64,000 nucleotides of DNA from a virus, in the IMG/VR virus record IMGVR_UViG_3300025769_000090, positions 1-64,000 of that record; one strand, given 5' to 3'. A program made the translations under genes and the position numbers. Below are positions 50,769-59,265 of this stretch, in pieces (position 1 is the first letter of the stretch; the number at the start of each line of letters is the position of its first letter). A model generated the notes under the pieces. The model was not told where the DNA came from. It was given only the letters and a program-made list of their open reading frames with translations, and ran no database searches.

Positions 50769-51434
50769 ATGGCTAAACAAAATATCGAAAAAACCCCACC
50801 TAAGGGTAATATTAGGTTTTCAATATCCTTATCAGAAGAACAAAAAGCTGCTAAAACTGAAATTTTAAAACACCCTTTTAATTTTGTAGTAGGTAAAGCA
50901 GGTAGTGGTAAAACATTATTAGCTGTACAAGTAGCTTTAGATCAAGTATTTAAACGACAATTTAATAAAATTATTATTACAAGGCCTACTATTTCAACTG
51001 AAGATAATGGATTTCTTCCGGGATCCGAACGTGAAAAAATGGAACCGTGGTTAGTACCTATTCGTTCTAATATGCGAAAAGTTTATAATAAACCTGACAT
51101 TTTAGAAAAAATGGAAAAAGAAGAAAAAATTGAACTTGTATCACTTGCTCATTTTAGAGGTAGAACATTTGATAACGCTGTAGTAATAGTAGATGAATAT
51201 CAAAATCTAACTAAATCTCAATTAGCTATGTGTATAGGTAGATTAGGTAAAGATAGTAAAATGGTATTTTGTGGTGATTCTTATCAAATTGATTTAAGAG
51301 ATAAACAACATTCTGCTTACCATGACATGGCAAAATTAGCTAACTCAGAATTTGTATTTAAAACTGTATTAACAGATTCACACAGACATGCAGCTATTGA
51401 TGATTTATTAGAACTTTTAAATGGTTACCATTAA
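50769..51434 (+). CDS. PhoH-like ATPase
   Basis: The 221-residue product has Walker A GKAGSGKT (residues 42-49), the ITRPTISTEDNGFLPGS segment characteristic of PhoH-like proteins, Walker B VVIVDEYQN (D142, E143) and a C-terminal DSHRHAAIDDLLELL helix. PhoH-like proteins are P-loop ATPases related to RNA/DNA helicase and ribonuclease complexes. They are common in marine phages, with uncertain function. It stands alone between the terminator and the neck genes. Confidence 0.85.
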   Translation: MAKQNIEKTPPKGNIRFSISLSEEQKAAKTEILKHPFNFVVGKAGSGKTLLAVQVALDQVFKRQFNKIIITRPTISTEDNGFLPGSEREKMEPWLVPIRSNMRKVYNKPDILEKMEKEEKIELVSLAHFRGRTFDNAVVIVDEYQNLTKSQLAMCIGRLGKDSKMVFCGDSYQIDLRDKQHSAYHDMAKLANSEFVFKTVLTDSHRHAAIDDLLELLNGYH

Positions 51435-51446
51435 GTGATTTTTTAA

Positions 51447-51457
51447 TATATTTATAA
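51447..51457 (+). promoter_or_regulatory. candidate late promoter element (TATATTTATAA)
   Basis: A full match, preceded by a T-run (GATTTTTTAA), 16 bases before the neck-protein ATG at 51474. Confidence 0.55.
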
Positions 51458-51473
51458 CCAAATACTAATATTT

Positions 51474-52628
51474 ATGGCAACTATTTCTATTTGGCCCGGC
51501 TCCGCTTCATTTAATGATACTACAAATCCAACCCCTTTTGGTTTTTATGACGCCGATAGTGATTTTACTTCTTCGGCTGATCAAGTAGCAACTTGGTGTG
51601 CTCAAAGATTAGGGTATCCTATAGTAGATATTGAACTACAAGCAGTAAACTTTTTTACAGCTTTTGAGGAAGCTGTAACTACATATGCCCAATATGTCTA
51701 CCAATATAAAATTATAGAAAATATTGGAACCTTTGAAGGATCTACTACAGGTAGTAATTTAAACGATCAATATGTACAACCTAACTTAGGCAACACCGTA
51801 GCTATTACTGAACAATATGGAACAGAGGCAGGTACTGGTGGAAATATAACATATAAAACTGGTAGTATTAATATAACTGCAGGTAAACAAAAATATTCTT
51901 TAGATAATTTATTTACTAATGTTAGTGAATCAGGCAATAATATAGAAATTAAAAAAATCTACCATTATGCACCTGCGGCAATTGTAAGGTACTTTGACCC
52001 ATATGCAGGTACAGGTACAGGTATACAATCGTTAATGGAAACATTTGGTTTTGGTAATTTTTCACCTGGCGTAAACTTTATGTTAATGCCTACTTATTAT
52101 GATATATTAAAAGTTCAAGCTATTGAATTTAATGATCAAATAAGAAAATCAGCATATAGTTTTGAATTATTAAATAATGACCAATTAAGAATCTTCCCTA
52201 TACCTAAAAGAAGCGAAACTTTATATTTTGACTATGTAGTTAAAAGTGATAGAAATAACCCTATTAGGAATACTGATACTGGTTTAGTTACTAATGTATC
52301 TAATGTTCCATATACTAATATAAGTTATACTACTATTAATACCCCGGGCAGGCAGTGGGTATTCCGTTATACGTTAGCATTAGCTAAAGAGATGTTAGCT
52401 AGTGTAAGAGGTAAATATTCAACAGTTCCTATTCCTGGTTCTGAAGTAACTACTAATGCTGGAGATTTAAGAAGTGAAGCAGCTTCTGAAAAAACTGCTC
52501 TTATTGACGAACTTAAATCAATGCTTGAAGAATCTTCAAGAGTTAAATACATGGAAAGAGACGCCCAAATAGCACAAAATGCTCAAGATACTTTTACTAA
52601 AGTACCCTATCCAATATATATCTACTAA
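51474..52628 (+). CDS. 13: neck / head-completion protein, gp13-like
   Basis: The 384-residue product has CAQRLGYPIVDIELQAVNFFTAFEEAV in its first 70 residues (split here into the LGYPIVDIEL core and FFTAFEEAV helix), a pattern of gp13-type neck proteins. A beta-rich middle follows (FDYVVKSD). It ends with a helix (LALAKEMLASVRGKY, then DELKSMLEESSRV). Gp13 with gp14 closes the portal after packaging and accepts the tail. It opens the neck operon and overlaps the next gene by one base. Confidence 0.7.
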   Translation: MATISIWPGSASFNDTTNPTPFGFYDADSDFTSSADQVATWCAQRLGYPIVDIELQAVNFFTAFEEAVTTYAQYVYQYKIIENIGTFEGSTTGSNLNDQYVQPNLGNTVAITEQYGTEAGTGGNITYKTGSINITAGKQKYSLDNLFTNVSESGNNIEIKKIYHYAPAAIVRYFDPYAGTGTGIQSLMETFGFGNFSPGVNFMLMPTYYDILKVQAIEFNDQIRKSAYSFELLNNDQLRIFPIPKRSETLYFDYVVKSDRNNPIRNTDTGLVTNVSNVPYTNISYTTINTPGRQWVFRYTLALAKEMLASVRGKYSTVPIPGSEVTTNAGDLRSEAASEKTALIDELKSMLEESSRVKYMERDAQIAQNAQDTFTKVPYPIYIY

Positions 52629-52984
52629 TGATTAAATTAAAAGACATATTAAACGAAGTTATTCAACTATATTCTGTTGATGTAGTGATAGTATCTGATA
52701 AGGATGCAAACTTCACTGATATATTAGATGGAATGAGGGCCACTAGAAAAGTTACTATCATTAATGCTAACACTTCAGATGAATTAGAACTAAAAAACCG
52801 AAAAAGAACAGATGGGAAAGCAGTAAGAACAGCTACGTTAAAATTTGCATCAGGAAAAGATCCAAAACAAGATTTAGAATTTTTAAAAACTACTATGTTA
52901 AGTAGTGATAAAGGTGATCCTGAAATGAGGATTAAAGGGTTACAAGCAATAATTTTTAAACCCGAATCCTTAACTCGACTCTAA
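52628..52984 (+). CDS. small protein with MIKLKDILNE leader
   Basis: The 118-residue product begins MIKLKDILNE then V, almost identical to the leader at 32635. The remainder is alpha/beta with a central VVIVSDKDANFTDIL strand-helix. LNE is the expected cleavage signal. It lies between neck genes gp13-like and gp14-like, and it overlaps both by one base. Packaging in the head is inferred from the leader. The function is unknown. Confidence 0.6.
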   Translation: MIKLKDILNEVIQLYSVDVVIVSDKDANFTDILDGMRATRKVTIINANTSDELELKNRKRTDGKAVRTATLKFASGKDPKQDLEFLKTTMLSSDKGDPEMRIKGLQAIIFKPESLTRL

Positions 52985-53541
52985 TGCCATTATTCGGAGG
53001 AAGTAGAGATATATCATTGTTTAGGACAATGAATAAAGAACTGATTAATGATATTATTCAGACAGAGGTAGGCTTTTATAAATTTGTATTAGAAGATTCA
53101 AGAACTAATGTTTATGGTGAATCAAAAAATAAGGTTTATTATGAACCTATGTTAATTCCTTGCCTAATAAATAGAGACGATCAAAACTGGAGTGAAACTG
53201 ATTTTGGGCCCGATATTACTCAACAAATGACATTTTCTTTTTTACGAGCAACTTTAGTAGAAAAAAACTTAGTCCCTGAGGTAGGCGATATAGTATTATA
53301 TAATAATGATTATTTTGAATTTAATAGCATAATTGAAAACCAATTTTTTACAGGTAAAAATCCTGATTATTCTATGAGTGAAGATACTGATGATTTTGGT
53401 GTATCACTATCATTAATTTGTAGAGGTTCTAAATCAAGAATAGAAGTACTTAAAACAGTACCCCTTAGATCGGGAATATATCCTACTACTGTTAAAGTGG
53501 AAAAAACTAATGCTAATCCTAGAAATCAATTATACAGCTAA
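52984..53541 (+). CDS. 14: neck protein, gp14-like
   Basis: The 185-residue product has a neck-type core: YYEPMLIPCLINRDDQNWSE, then TFSFLRATLVEKNLVPEVGD and IVLYNNDYFEFNSIIENQFF. The GDIVLYNNDYFEF segment corresponds to the GDLIYFP...FEI part of T4 gp14. It would act with gp13-like at the head-tail junction. It overlaps the gp15-like gene by one base. Confidence 0.7.
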   Translation: MPLFGGSRDISLFRTMNKELINDIIQTEVGFYKFVLEDSRTNVYGESKNKVYYEPMLIPCLINRDDQNWSETDFGPDITQQMTFSFLRATLVEKNLVPEVGDIVLYNNDYFEFNSIIENQFFTGKNPDYSMSEDTDDFGVSLSLICRGSKSRIEVLKTVPLRSGIYPTTVKVEKTNANPRNQLYS

Positions 53542-54419
53542 TGGATAGAATTAGGAAAAAACCCCGTGTAGCAAGACAATATGAGCTCTCACAGGCTCAT
53601 ATTGAGGCTAACTCTATAGATCAAGGGGGTCTTCCTGATATGCCCGCAGTTGGATTAGCCCCTGATAATAGAGCCCATGTTAATAGGGGTAAAGAACTTA
53701 GTTCTAATAATGATGATAAATCTACCTCTGATTTTTACTGGGGATTAGAAGGCATTGATGAAGCTATATTTTATTACTTTAATAAAATTATTAAACCTAA
53801 TGTTACTTTAAATGAAAACGTAACAGATATTCCTGTGATGTATGGTTTAGGAGAAAGATGGAAAATGGTTCAAAGAAAAGGCGTTCATAGAGATAAAAAT
53901 GGTAAAATTCAAGCTCCTTTAATTATGCTAAAGCGAGAAAGTATTGAAAAACGCAGGGACTTAGGAAACAAGCTTGATGCTAATAACCCGCAATTACATG
54001 TAATGTATCAGGAAAAGTATACTAAAAGAAACCAATATGATAATTTTGCCTTACTTACAAATCGTGTCCCTAAAAAAGAATATACAGCTACTGTAGTACC
54101 TGATTATATTAATTTAAATTATAGAGGTATTATATGGACTAATTATGTATCTAACCTTAATAAAGTTATTGAAGCAATCAATTATGCCTCTGATTCATAT
54201 TGGGGTGATCCTGAACGTTTTAAGTTTATGGCTATGATTGATCAATTTTCTAACATCATAGAATTAAACCCAGAAGATAATAGAATAATTAAAGCCGATT
54301 TTACAATAAAATTACAAGGTTATATTATACCTGAAAATATACAAAAAGAATTAAAAAAACAAAGTTCTAAAATATTTGGAGTATCTGCAGTCACTGTTAA
54401 AACTAGTTTAGATGGCTAA
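53541..54419 (+). CDS. 15: tail-completion / sheath-stabiliser protein, gp15-like copy 1
   Basis: The 292-residue product has an N-terminal tail (SQAHIEANSIDQGGLPDMP) and a gp15-like core: DIPVMYGLGERWKMVQ, IMLKRESIEKRRDLGNKLD, EKYTKRNQYDNFALL, and ASDSYWGDPERFKFMAMID, ending in a C-terminal helix. T4 gp15 joins the tail to the head and stabilises the sheath. A paralogous copy follows directly, overlapping by eight bases. Confidence 0.7.
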   Translation: MDRIRKKPRVARQYELSQAHIEANSIDQGGLPDMPAVGLAPDNRAHVNRGKELSSNNDDKSTSDFYWGLEGIDEAIFYYFNKIIKPNVTLNENVTDIPVMYGLGERWKMVQRKGVHRDKNGKIQAPLIMLKRESIEKRRDLGNKLDANNPQLHVMYQEKYTKRNQYDNFALLTNRVPKKEYTATVVPDYINLNYRGIIWTNYVSNLNKVIEAINYASDSYWGDPERFKFMAMIDQFSNIIELNPEDNRIIKADFTIKLQGYIIPENIQKELKKQSSKIFGVSAVTVKTSLDG

Positions 54420-55641
54420 TAATAGAATAACTAAAAAACCAAAAGTAGCTAGACAACGTCAATTATCTCAAGCCCATATTGAGAATAATTCAATTGACCA
54501 AGGGGGACTCCCTAACATGCCTAGTGAAGGTTTAATCCCAGATGACAGTTTAAACAGAGGAAATAAAATATCTAATAATGGAAGTAAATCTGCTAATTTA
54601 AACTTAGGCTTAGAGGCCATAGACGAAGCTATATTTTATTACTTTGAAAATGTGATTAAGCCTAATGTTATATCAAACGGTGACATGATAGATGTACCCG
54701 TTATATATGGATCTGGTGAAAGATGGAATTTAGCTCAAAAAGATGGATTTTATAGAGATAAAAATGGTAAAATCCAAACACCTTTAGTTATGGTTAGGAG
54801 AACTAACCTTGAAAAACGCCGTGATTTAGGAAATAAGTTAGATGCTAATGATCCTAAGTTACATGTAACTTTTAAGGAAAAATATACTAAAAGAAACCAA
54901 TACGATAATTTTAGTATTTTAAATAATAGAATTCCACAAAAAGAATTTTTAGCTAACGTAGTCCCTGATTATGTTATATTAACGTATGAAGGGGTTATTT
55001 GGACAGATTATATATCTCAACTTAATAAAGTTATTGAAGCAGTAAATTATGCTTCAGACTCATATTGGGGTGATCCCGAACGTTTTAAATTTATGGCCCA
55101 GATCGATTCATTTAATAATATAAATGAACTTTCTGTAGAAGATGGTAGGATAGTAAAAGCCAATTTTAGCATAAAACTACAGGCATATATTATCCCTGAC
55201 AGTGTTCAAAAGAAAATTAAAGAAGAAAATTCTAGGTACTTTAGTAAAGCACAAGTAGTTTTAAATCAAGCTACTACTGTTATAGAAGAACCTAGCAAAA
55301 GAGCTCAATCTCTACGATCTGTTAAAGGGGGAGTTGAAGGAGGTGGTAGAATAACTAATGTAAATACATCAGTTACTAATAATGAATTAGATAACGATTG
55401 GACTATTCAAGGAGACTTAATTGTTAACGCAGAAGATAGAGATGTCCAAATTAATAATGCCTCACTTACAGTAGATATAGGATCTCAAGATGAAGATGTT
55501 TTTTTAATAAAAACTAATGGTAGTACTAAATTAAAAGTTAATTCAGACGGTATATTAGTTTTTTCAGAATTTAATGATTTCCCCTCAGTAGTAGAGGGAG
55601 GATTAATATATATAAATAACGAATTATATTTTGGGTTATAA
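54412..55641 (+). CDS. gp15-like copy 2 with extra fibre-like C-terminus
   Basis: The 409-residue product is a clear paralogue of the preceding protein over its first 285 residues (same SQAHIENNSIDQGGLPNMP, VPVIYGSGERWN, NKLDAND and SYWGDPERFKFMAQID segments). About 120 further residues are fused: VNTSVTNNELDNDWTIQGDLI, then VQINNASLTVDIGSQDED and GSTKLKVNSDGILVFSEF. This part resembles the beta-rich, trimeric-fibre-like end domains of the later fibre genes. Tandem duplication with gain of a domain is inferred. Confidence 0.7.
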   Translation: MANNRITKKPKVARQRQLSQAHIENNSIDQGGLPNMPSEGLIPDDSLNRGNKISNNGSKSANLNLGLEAIDEAIFYYFENVIKPNVISNGDMIDVPVIYGSGERWNLAQKDGFYRDKNGKIQTPLVMVRRTNLEKRRDLGNKLDANDPKLHVTFKEKYTKRNQYDNFSILNNRIPQKEFLANVVPDYVILTYEGVIWTDYISQLNKVIEAVNYASDSYWGDPERFKFMAQIDSFNNINELSVEDGRIVKANFSIKLQAYIIPDSVQKKIKEENSRYFSKAQVVLNQATTVIEEPSKRAQSLRSVKGGVEGGGRITNVNTSVTNNELDNDWTIQGDLIVNAEDRDVQINNASLTVDIGSQDEDVFLIKTNGSTKLKVNSDGILVFSEFNDFPSVVEGGLIYINNELYFGL

Positions 55642-55655
55642 AAAAATAATTAAAC

Positions 55656-55883
55656 ATGGCTTCATTACAAGACTTAAAAAATAAGATACTAAATCCTTCT
55701 TACCAACCACCTCCTAAAAAATCATCATTACCTCCTAAAAAAGATTCACTTTTATTAGAAGTAGAAGAAGCTAGATATTTATTATCGTTAATTGCTAATA
55801 CTGATTTTTCAGGAAAAGATATTCAAATTGTATATAACACTGCTTTGAAACTTCAAGAAATAATTAAAGAAAATATAGATTAA
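55656..55883 (+). CDS. small hypothetical protein
   Basis: The 75-residue product has a helical C-terminal half and a Lys/Pro-rich middle with two PPKK-type repeats (PPPKKSSLPPKKDS). It lies between the gp15-like pair and a structural gene, ends five bases before it, and probably belongs to the same unit. No family is recognised. Confidence 0.5.
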   Translation: MASLQDLKNKILNPSYQPPPKKSSLPPKKDSLLLEVEEARYLLSLIANTDFSGKDIQIVYNTALKLQEIIKENID

Positions 55884-55887
55884 TATA

Positions 55888-57180
55888 ATGGCCGATTTTA
55901 CAGATAGATTTTCGGGGAAGCAATATAGAGTTGCTACTTTTCTTGACCTTTCAGCTTCATTTGCTGCTGCCAGTGATAATAAAATAGACGGTAGAATTCA
56001 TGAAGAATTTGAAGGAAAAGAGGCTATAGCAAAACTTCCTTTTAGAATTAAACAAGGAGACCAAGCCAAATTTTTTCCAGGATTACAAGATGGAACTAGT
56101 GATGGGGGAATTGAAACCGGTTCTGCTATCCACCCTATTAGAGATACCGAAAGAAAAATTATATATGTTCCTATTAAAAAGAAAAATTACCAAAAAAATC
56201 TTATAGGAGTAGGTTCACACATTTCATCAACATTTTCTTCAAATGCTTACTTACAGGTTAGTGCATCATTCGCACAAAAATTTTCGGGTATTAGTGATGA
56301 TACAATAATTACATACTGCGTTGAAGAATTTTACAGCTCACCTAGTGCTAGTAGAGCATCAGCTTTTGTAGGACAATTAACTGCTTCTTATGATATAAAA
56401 GCAAGCGGTTCAACTACAGCATCATTTTCCGCTATCCATAGTGAAAGTTATAACCGTAATTTTGAATTCAGTTTCCCTACTGAAAATTTTATAACCCACT
56501 GGTCATTTAGATTTGCTGATGGAGCCTTCCCGGCATTTGTAACATCACAATACAGTTCATCTGTATTTCTTCCCTCAACCTTTGTAAGGTTTGATGGTTC
56601 TGGTACAAACACATCTTCTTTTGGTCTTACTGATAATCAATTTATTGAGCCAAGTTCTGGTTCTCAAATAGCAAGAGGTATGACTAGAAACATCAATGGA
56701 ACCAATACAGATGATGGCACATATACTCAATATGTTTTTAAAGGAATATTAAAAGGAGATGCAGACTCAGGTAGCTTATATGGTGATACTCAATTTATTG
56801 GAAACAATCAACTTATAATTTATCCCCCAACAACACCCGCTAATATAGCTAGCGCAAGTTTCCAATATCATGCTAGTGTTAGAAGAGCAGCTACTGGTTC
56901 ATCTACAATTAAAACATTATATTTTTATTCGGGAAGTGGTGCTTCTTCACTTGCAGATTCAGACTATGGATTTTTCGTTACAGGAGGTATTCCCACGATC
57001 CCGGGTAATTGTCATAGTACTCCCCTACACTCGGATGCTGCTTTAAGGTTTGGTGCTGATACTGGTTTTTATAGCCCATCAGGATCACAATATTCATCTT
57101 CAATTTTTGCAACCACAGCAAGTGGGGTAACAAGTGGTAAAGGTCCCTTATTTGGCCAACTATATGAAACAGGAAATTAA
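55888..57180 (+). CDS. structural protein of the tail-fibre region
   Basis: The 430-residue product is rich in Ser, Gly, Thr and aromatic residues with alternating strands. Typical stretches are AYLQVSASFAQKFSG and ASFQYHASVRRA. It begins MADFTDRFSGKQYRVATF and lacks catalytic motifs. A fibre, whisker or collar role is likely from its composition and position. It ends the neck unit before the fibre genes. Confidence 0.55.
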   Translation: MADFTDRFSGKQYRVATFLDLSASFAAASDNKIDGRIHEEFEGKEAIAKLPFRIKQGDQAKFFPGLQDGTSDGGIETGSAIHPIRDTERKIIYVPIKKKNYQKNLIGVGSHISSTFSSNAYLQVSASFAQKFSGISDDTIITYCVEEFYSSPSASRASAFVGQLTASYDIKASGSTTASFSAIHSESYNRNFEFSFPTENFITHWSFRFADGAFPAFVTSQYSSSVFLPSTFVRFDGSGTNTSSFGLTDNQFIEPSSGSQIARGMTRNINGTNTDDGTYTQYVFKGILKGDADSGSLYGDTQFIGNNQLIIYPPTTPANIASASFQYHASVRRAATGSSTIKTLYFYSGSGASSLADSDYGFFVTGGIPTIPGNCHSTPLHSDAALRFGADTGFYSPSGSQYSSSIFATTASGVTSGKGPLFGQLYETGN

Positions 57181-57211
57181 TAAAACTATAACACAACAAA
57201 ATACATAAGAT

Positions 57212-59236
57212 ATGGCAGATTGGAAAAAAGTATTAGTATCGGGTTCCGATATACACATATCCTCGATAACGGCTTCTAATGTTCCTGAAGGCGCTTCAGG
57301 TGATAGAGTATTAGTCAGAACTACAGCTGATGGGGGATTCAAATCGGTTACCCAGGGCTCTATACAAGGAGTTACTGAAGCTACATTTCAAATCTCAGGT
57401 AGTGGCATTTTTGATACTGCTAGTTTTGATGGCACACAAGATGTTTTATTATTTACAGGAAGTGCCAATTCTGGATTATCAGTTGATGTATCAAAAGTTT
57501 CTGACCTTACAACAGTCACTGTAAACCTTCCCGAAGGTACTATTAGTGGATCATCACAAATAACTTTATCAGAAACTAATGGGTTTACTACCTTTAGCCA
57601 ATCATTAGCAACTGATATTAGTGGTAATTTAGGTAATATTAATGCTGCCCTCGCCAGTATTACAGAATTAGAAAGTGAATTAGTAGATTTAAATGCTACT
57701 GCAAGTCTATTAATTGCCACATCTGAATCTGTAGCCAGTGATTTAAATGACCAATCACTTGATATCACTAACTTACAAAGTTCTATTGGTGCATTAGAAA
57801 CCTTTTCATCTTCTGTAGTAGATGTTAGCCAAACAGGTAGTTTTGTAGTTTCTGCGTCTGTTTCAGGAACTCTTAATGAAATTGAACTTGAAGGTTTATC
57901 CAATTCAGGAATAAGAATAGGCCTTCCGGATAACGTCTCTATTCCTGGTATTTTAGAAGCACAGGCTATTGTCATTCAAGGTCAAGAACAAACCGAAACC
58001 GCAGCTGCTATAATATCAGGTAGTACATCATTTGGTACATCTGGAACAAATAATACCCATAAATTTACGGGTTCATTAGAAATTACAGGCGGACTTAGTA
58101 TAGATAATACTAACAATGATATTTCAATCAGTGAATTAACTATAGACAATACAGTAGGAATATCAGACATAATTGCTAGATCAACTACAGACCAAACACT
58201 TCATACTGCAGGTACTGCTATAGGAACTGCTATCAGTGGAGCATTTAACGACTTATCTCAATCTTTTGCTCAAACTCTTACCGGTTTAACTACAACAACA
58301 ACGACAACTAACGTAGCTGATATAACGGCGTTACAAGTTACTAGTGAATCTTTAGTAAATAGCGCTTCCTTAGGTATTCGTCTTGAAGTTGATGGGGGTG
58401 GGGGTACAAGTATAAGTTTAGGTGAAACAGCTTCCTTTACAGCCCAGAACACATTAAATGGACTTTCTGTTGATACAGTAGAACTATCTTCACCAACTAA
58501 CGGGGTAAATATTAATTATATATTAAACCCTACAACTATAGGTAATGCTATTGGAGCCTTCTCTGGATCACAACAATTACAAGATTTATTAGATGACGTT
58601 TACGTTCAACTTAGTGACATTCCTATTAGTGGTGCTCAACAGTTAATTGATCTAGGTTTTATAACAGCAAGTAGCTTTACCGAATTATCAGATGTTCCTA
58701 CGGGATTAATATCAGGTGTTGCTGCTAATTCAACGGGAGATCAAGGTACTATTTTAATAAATGGTAATTCGGTTGCAATTAATAATTTAGGTACTGATGA
58801 TAGTCCAACTTTCCAAAACTTAACAGTTACTAATAATTTAACTATTAATGGAGATTTAACTGCCCTCCAAGTAGATAATTTAAATATTGAAGATCAATTT
58901 ATATTACTTAACAGTGGAGCAGGAGCAAATGAAAACGATAAAGACGGTGGTATCATAGTAGATAATGGTGGAGGAAGTGGTTCTTTATTTATGTATGATT
59001 TTAACGCAAAAGCCTGGGGTTTTATAGGTGCTACTGATAATAAAGTTCGTTTTGATGAAACATCTGATGCTGGTGGAGGTCAATCACCTGAAGTATATGT
59101 AGGTACTGTATCATCTTCTAATAACGGAATCGGATCAGGTCCTACAGATGCTCCTGCTTATGGATTAGATGCGTCAACCGCAAAAGGTCAAATTCATGTA
59201 AATACATCAGATAGTAGTATATGGATTTATGTTTAA
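57212..59236 (+). CDS. tail-fibre-type protein A
   Basis: The 674-residue product begins MADWKKVLVSGSDIHISSIT, sharing the WKKVxVSGS start with the proteins at 62233 and, more distantly, 59266. A beta/coiled-coil middle of Ser/Thr-rich strands follows. A C-terminal module (NLTINGDLTALQVDNLNIEDQFILLNSG, split as INGDLTALQVDNLNIE and QFILLNSG, then GGIIVDNGGGSGSLFMYD and AWGFIGATDN) recurs in the next gene. N-terminal tail attachment and C-terminal trimerisation or receptor parts are inferred. Confidence 0.65.
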   Translation: MADWKKVLVSGSDIHISSITASNVPEGASGDRVLVRTTADGGFKSVTQGSIQGVTEATFQISGSGIFDTASFDGTQDVLLFTGSANSGLSVDVSKVSDLTTVTVNLPEGTISGSSQITLSETNGFTTFSQSLATDISGNLGNINAALASITELESELVDLNATASLLIATSESVASDLNDQSLDITNLQSSIGALETFSSSVVDVSQTGSFVVSASVSGTLNEIELEGLSNSGIRIGLPDNVSIPGILEAQAIVIQGQEQTETAAAIISGSTSFGTSGTNNTHKFTGSLEITGGLSIDNTNNDISISELTIDNTVGISDIIARSTTDQTLHTAGTAIGTAISGAFNDLSQSFAQTLTGLTTTTTTTNVADITALQVTSESLVNSASLGIRLEVDGGGGTSISLGETASFTAQNTLNGLSVDTVELSSPTNGVNINYILNPTTIGNAIGAFSGSQQLQDLLDDVYVQLSDIPISGAQQLIDLGFITASSFTELSDVPTGLISGVAANSTGDQGTILINGNSVAINNLGTDDSPTFQNLTVTNNLTINGDLTALQVDNLNIEDQFILLNSGAGANENDKDGGIIVDNGGGSGSLFMYDFNAKAWGFIGATDNKVRFDETSDAGGGQSPEVYVGTVSSSNNGIGSGPTDAPAYGLDASTAKGQIHVNTSDSSIWIYV

Positions 59237-59265
59237 TTATAAAAAAACAAATTAACCCCTAAAAC

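Noticed and set aside
57388-57975. 195-codon minus-strand open frame
   Set aside because: It is a shadow of fibre gene A, with an antisense-type composition rich in Val, Ser and Leu.
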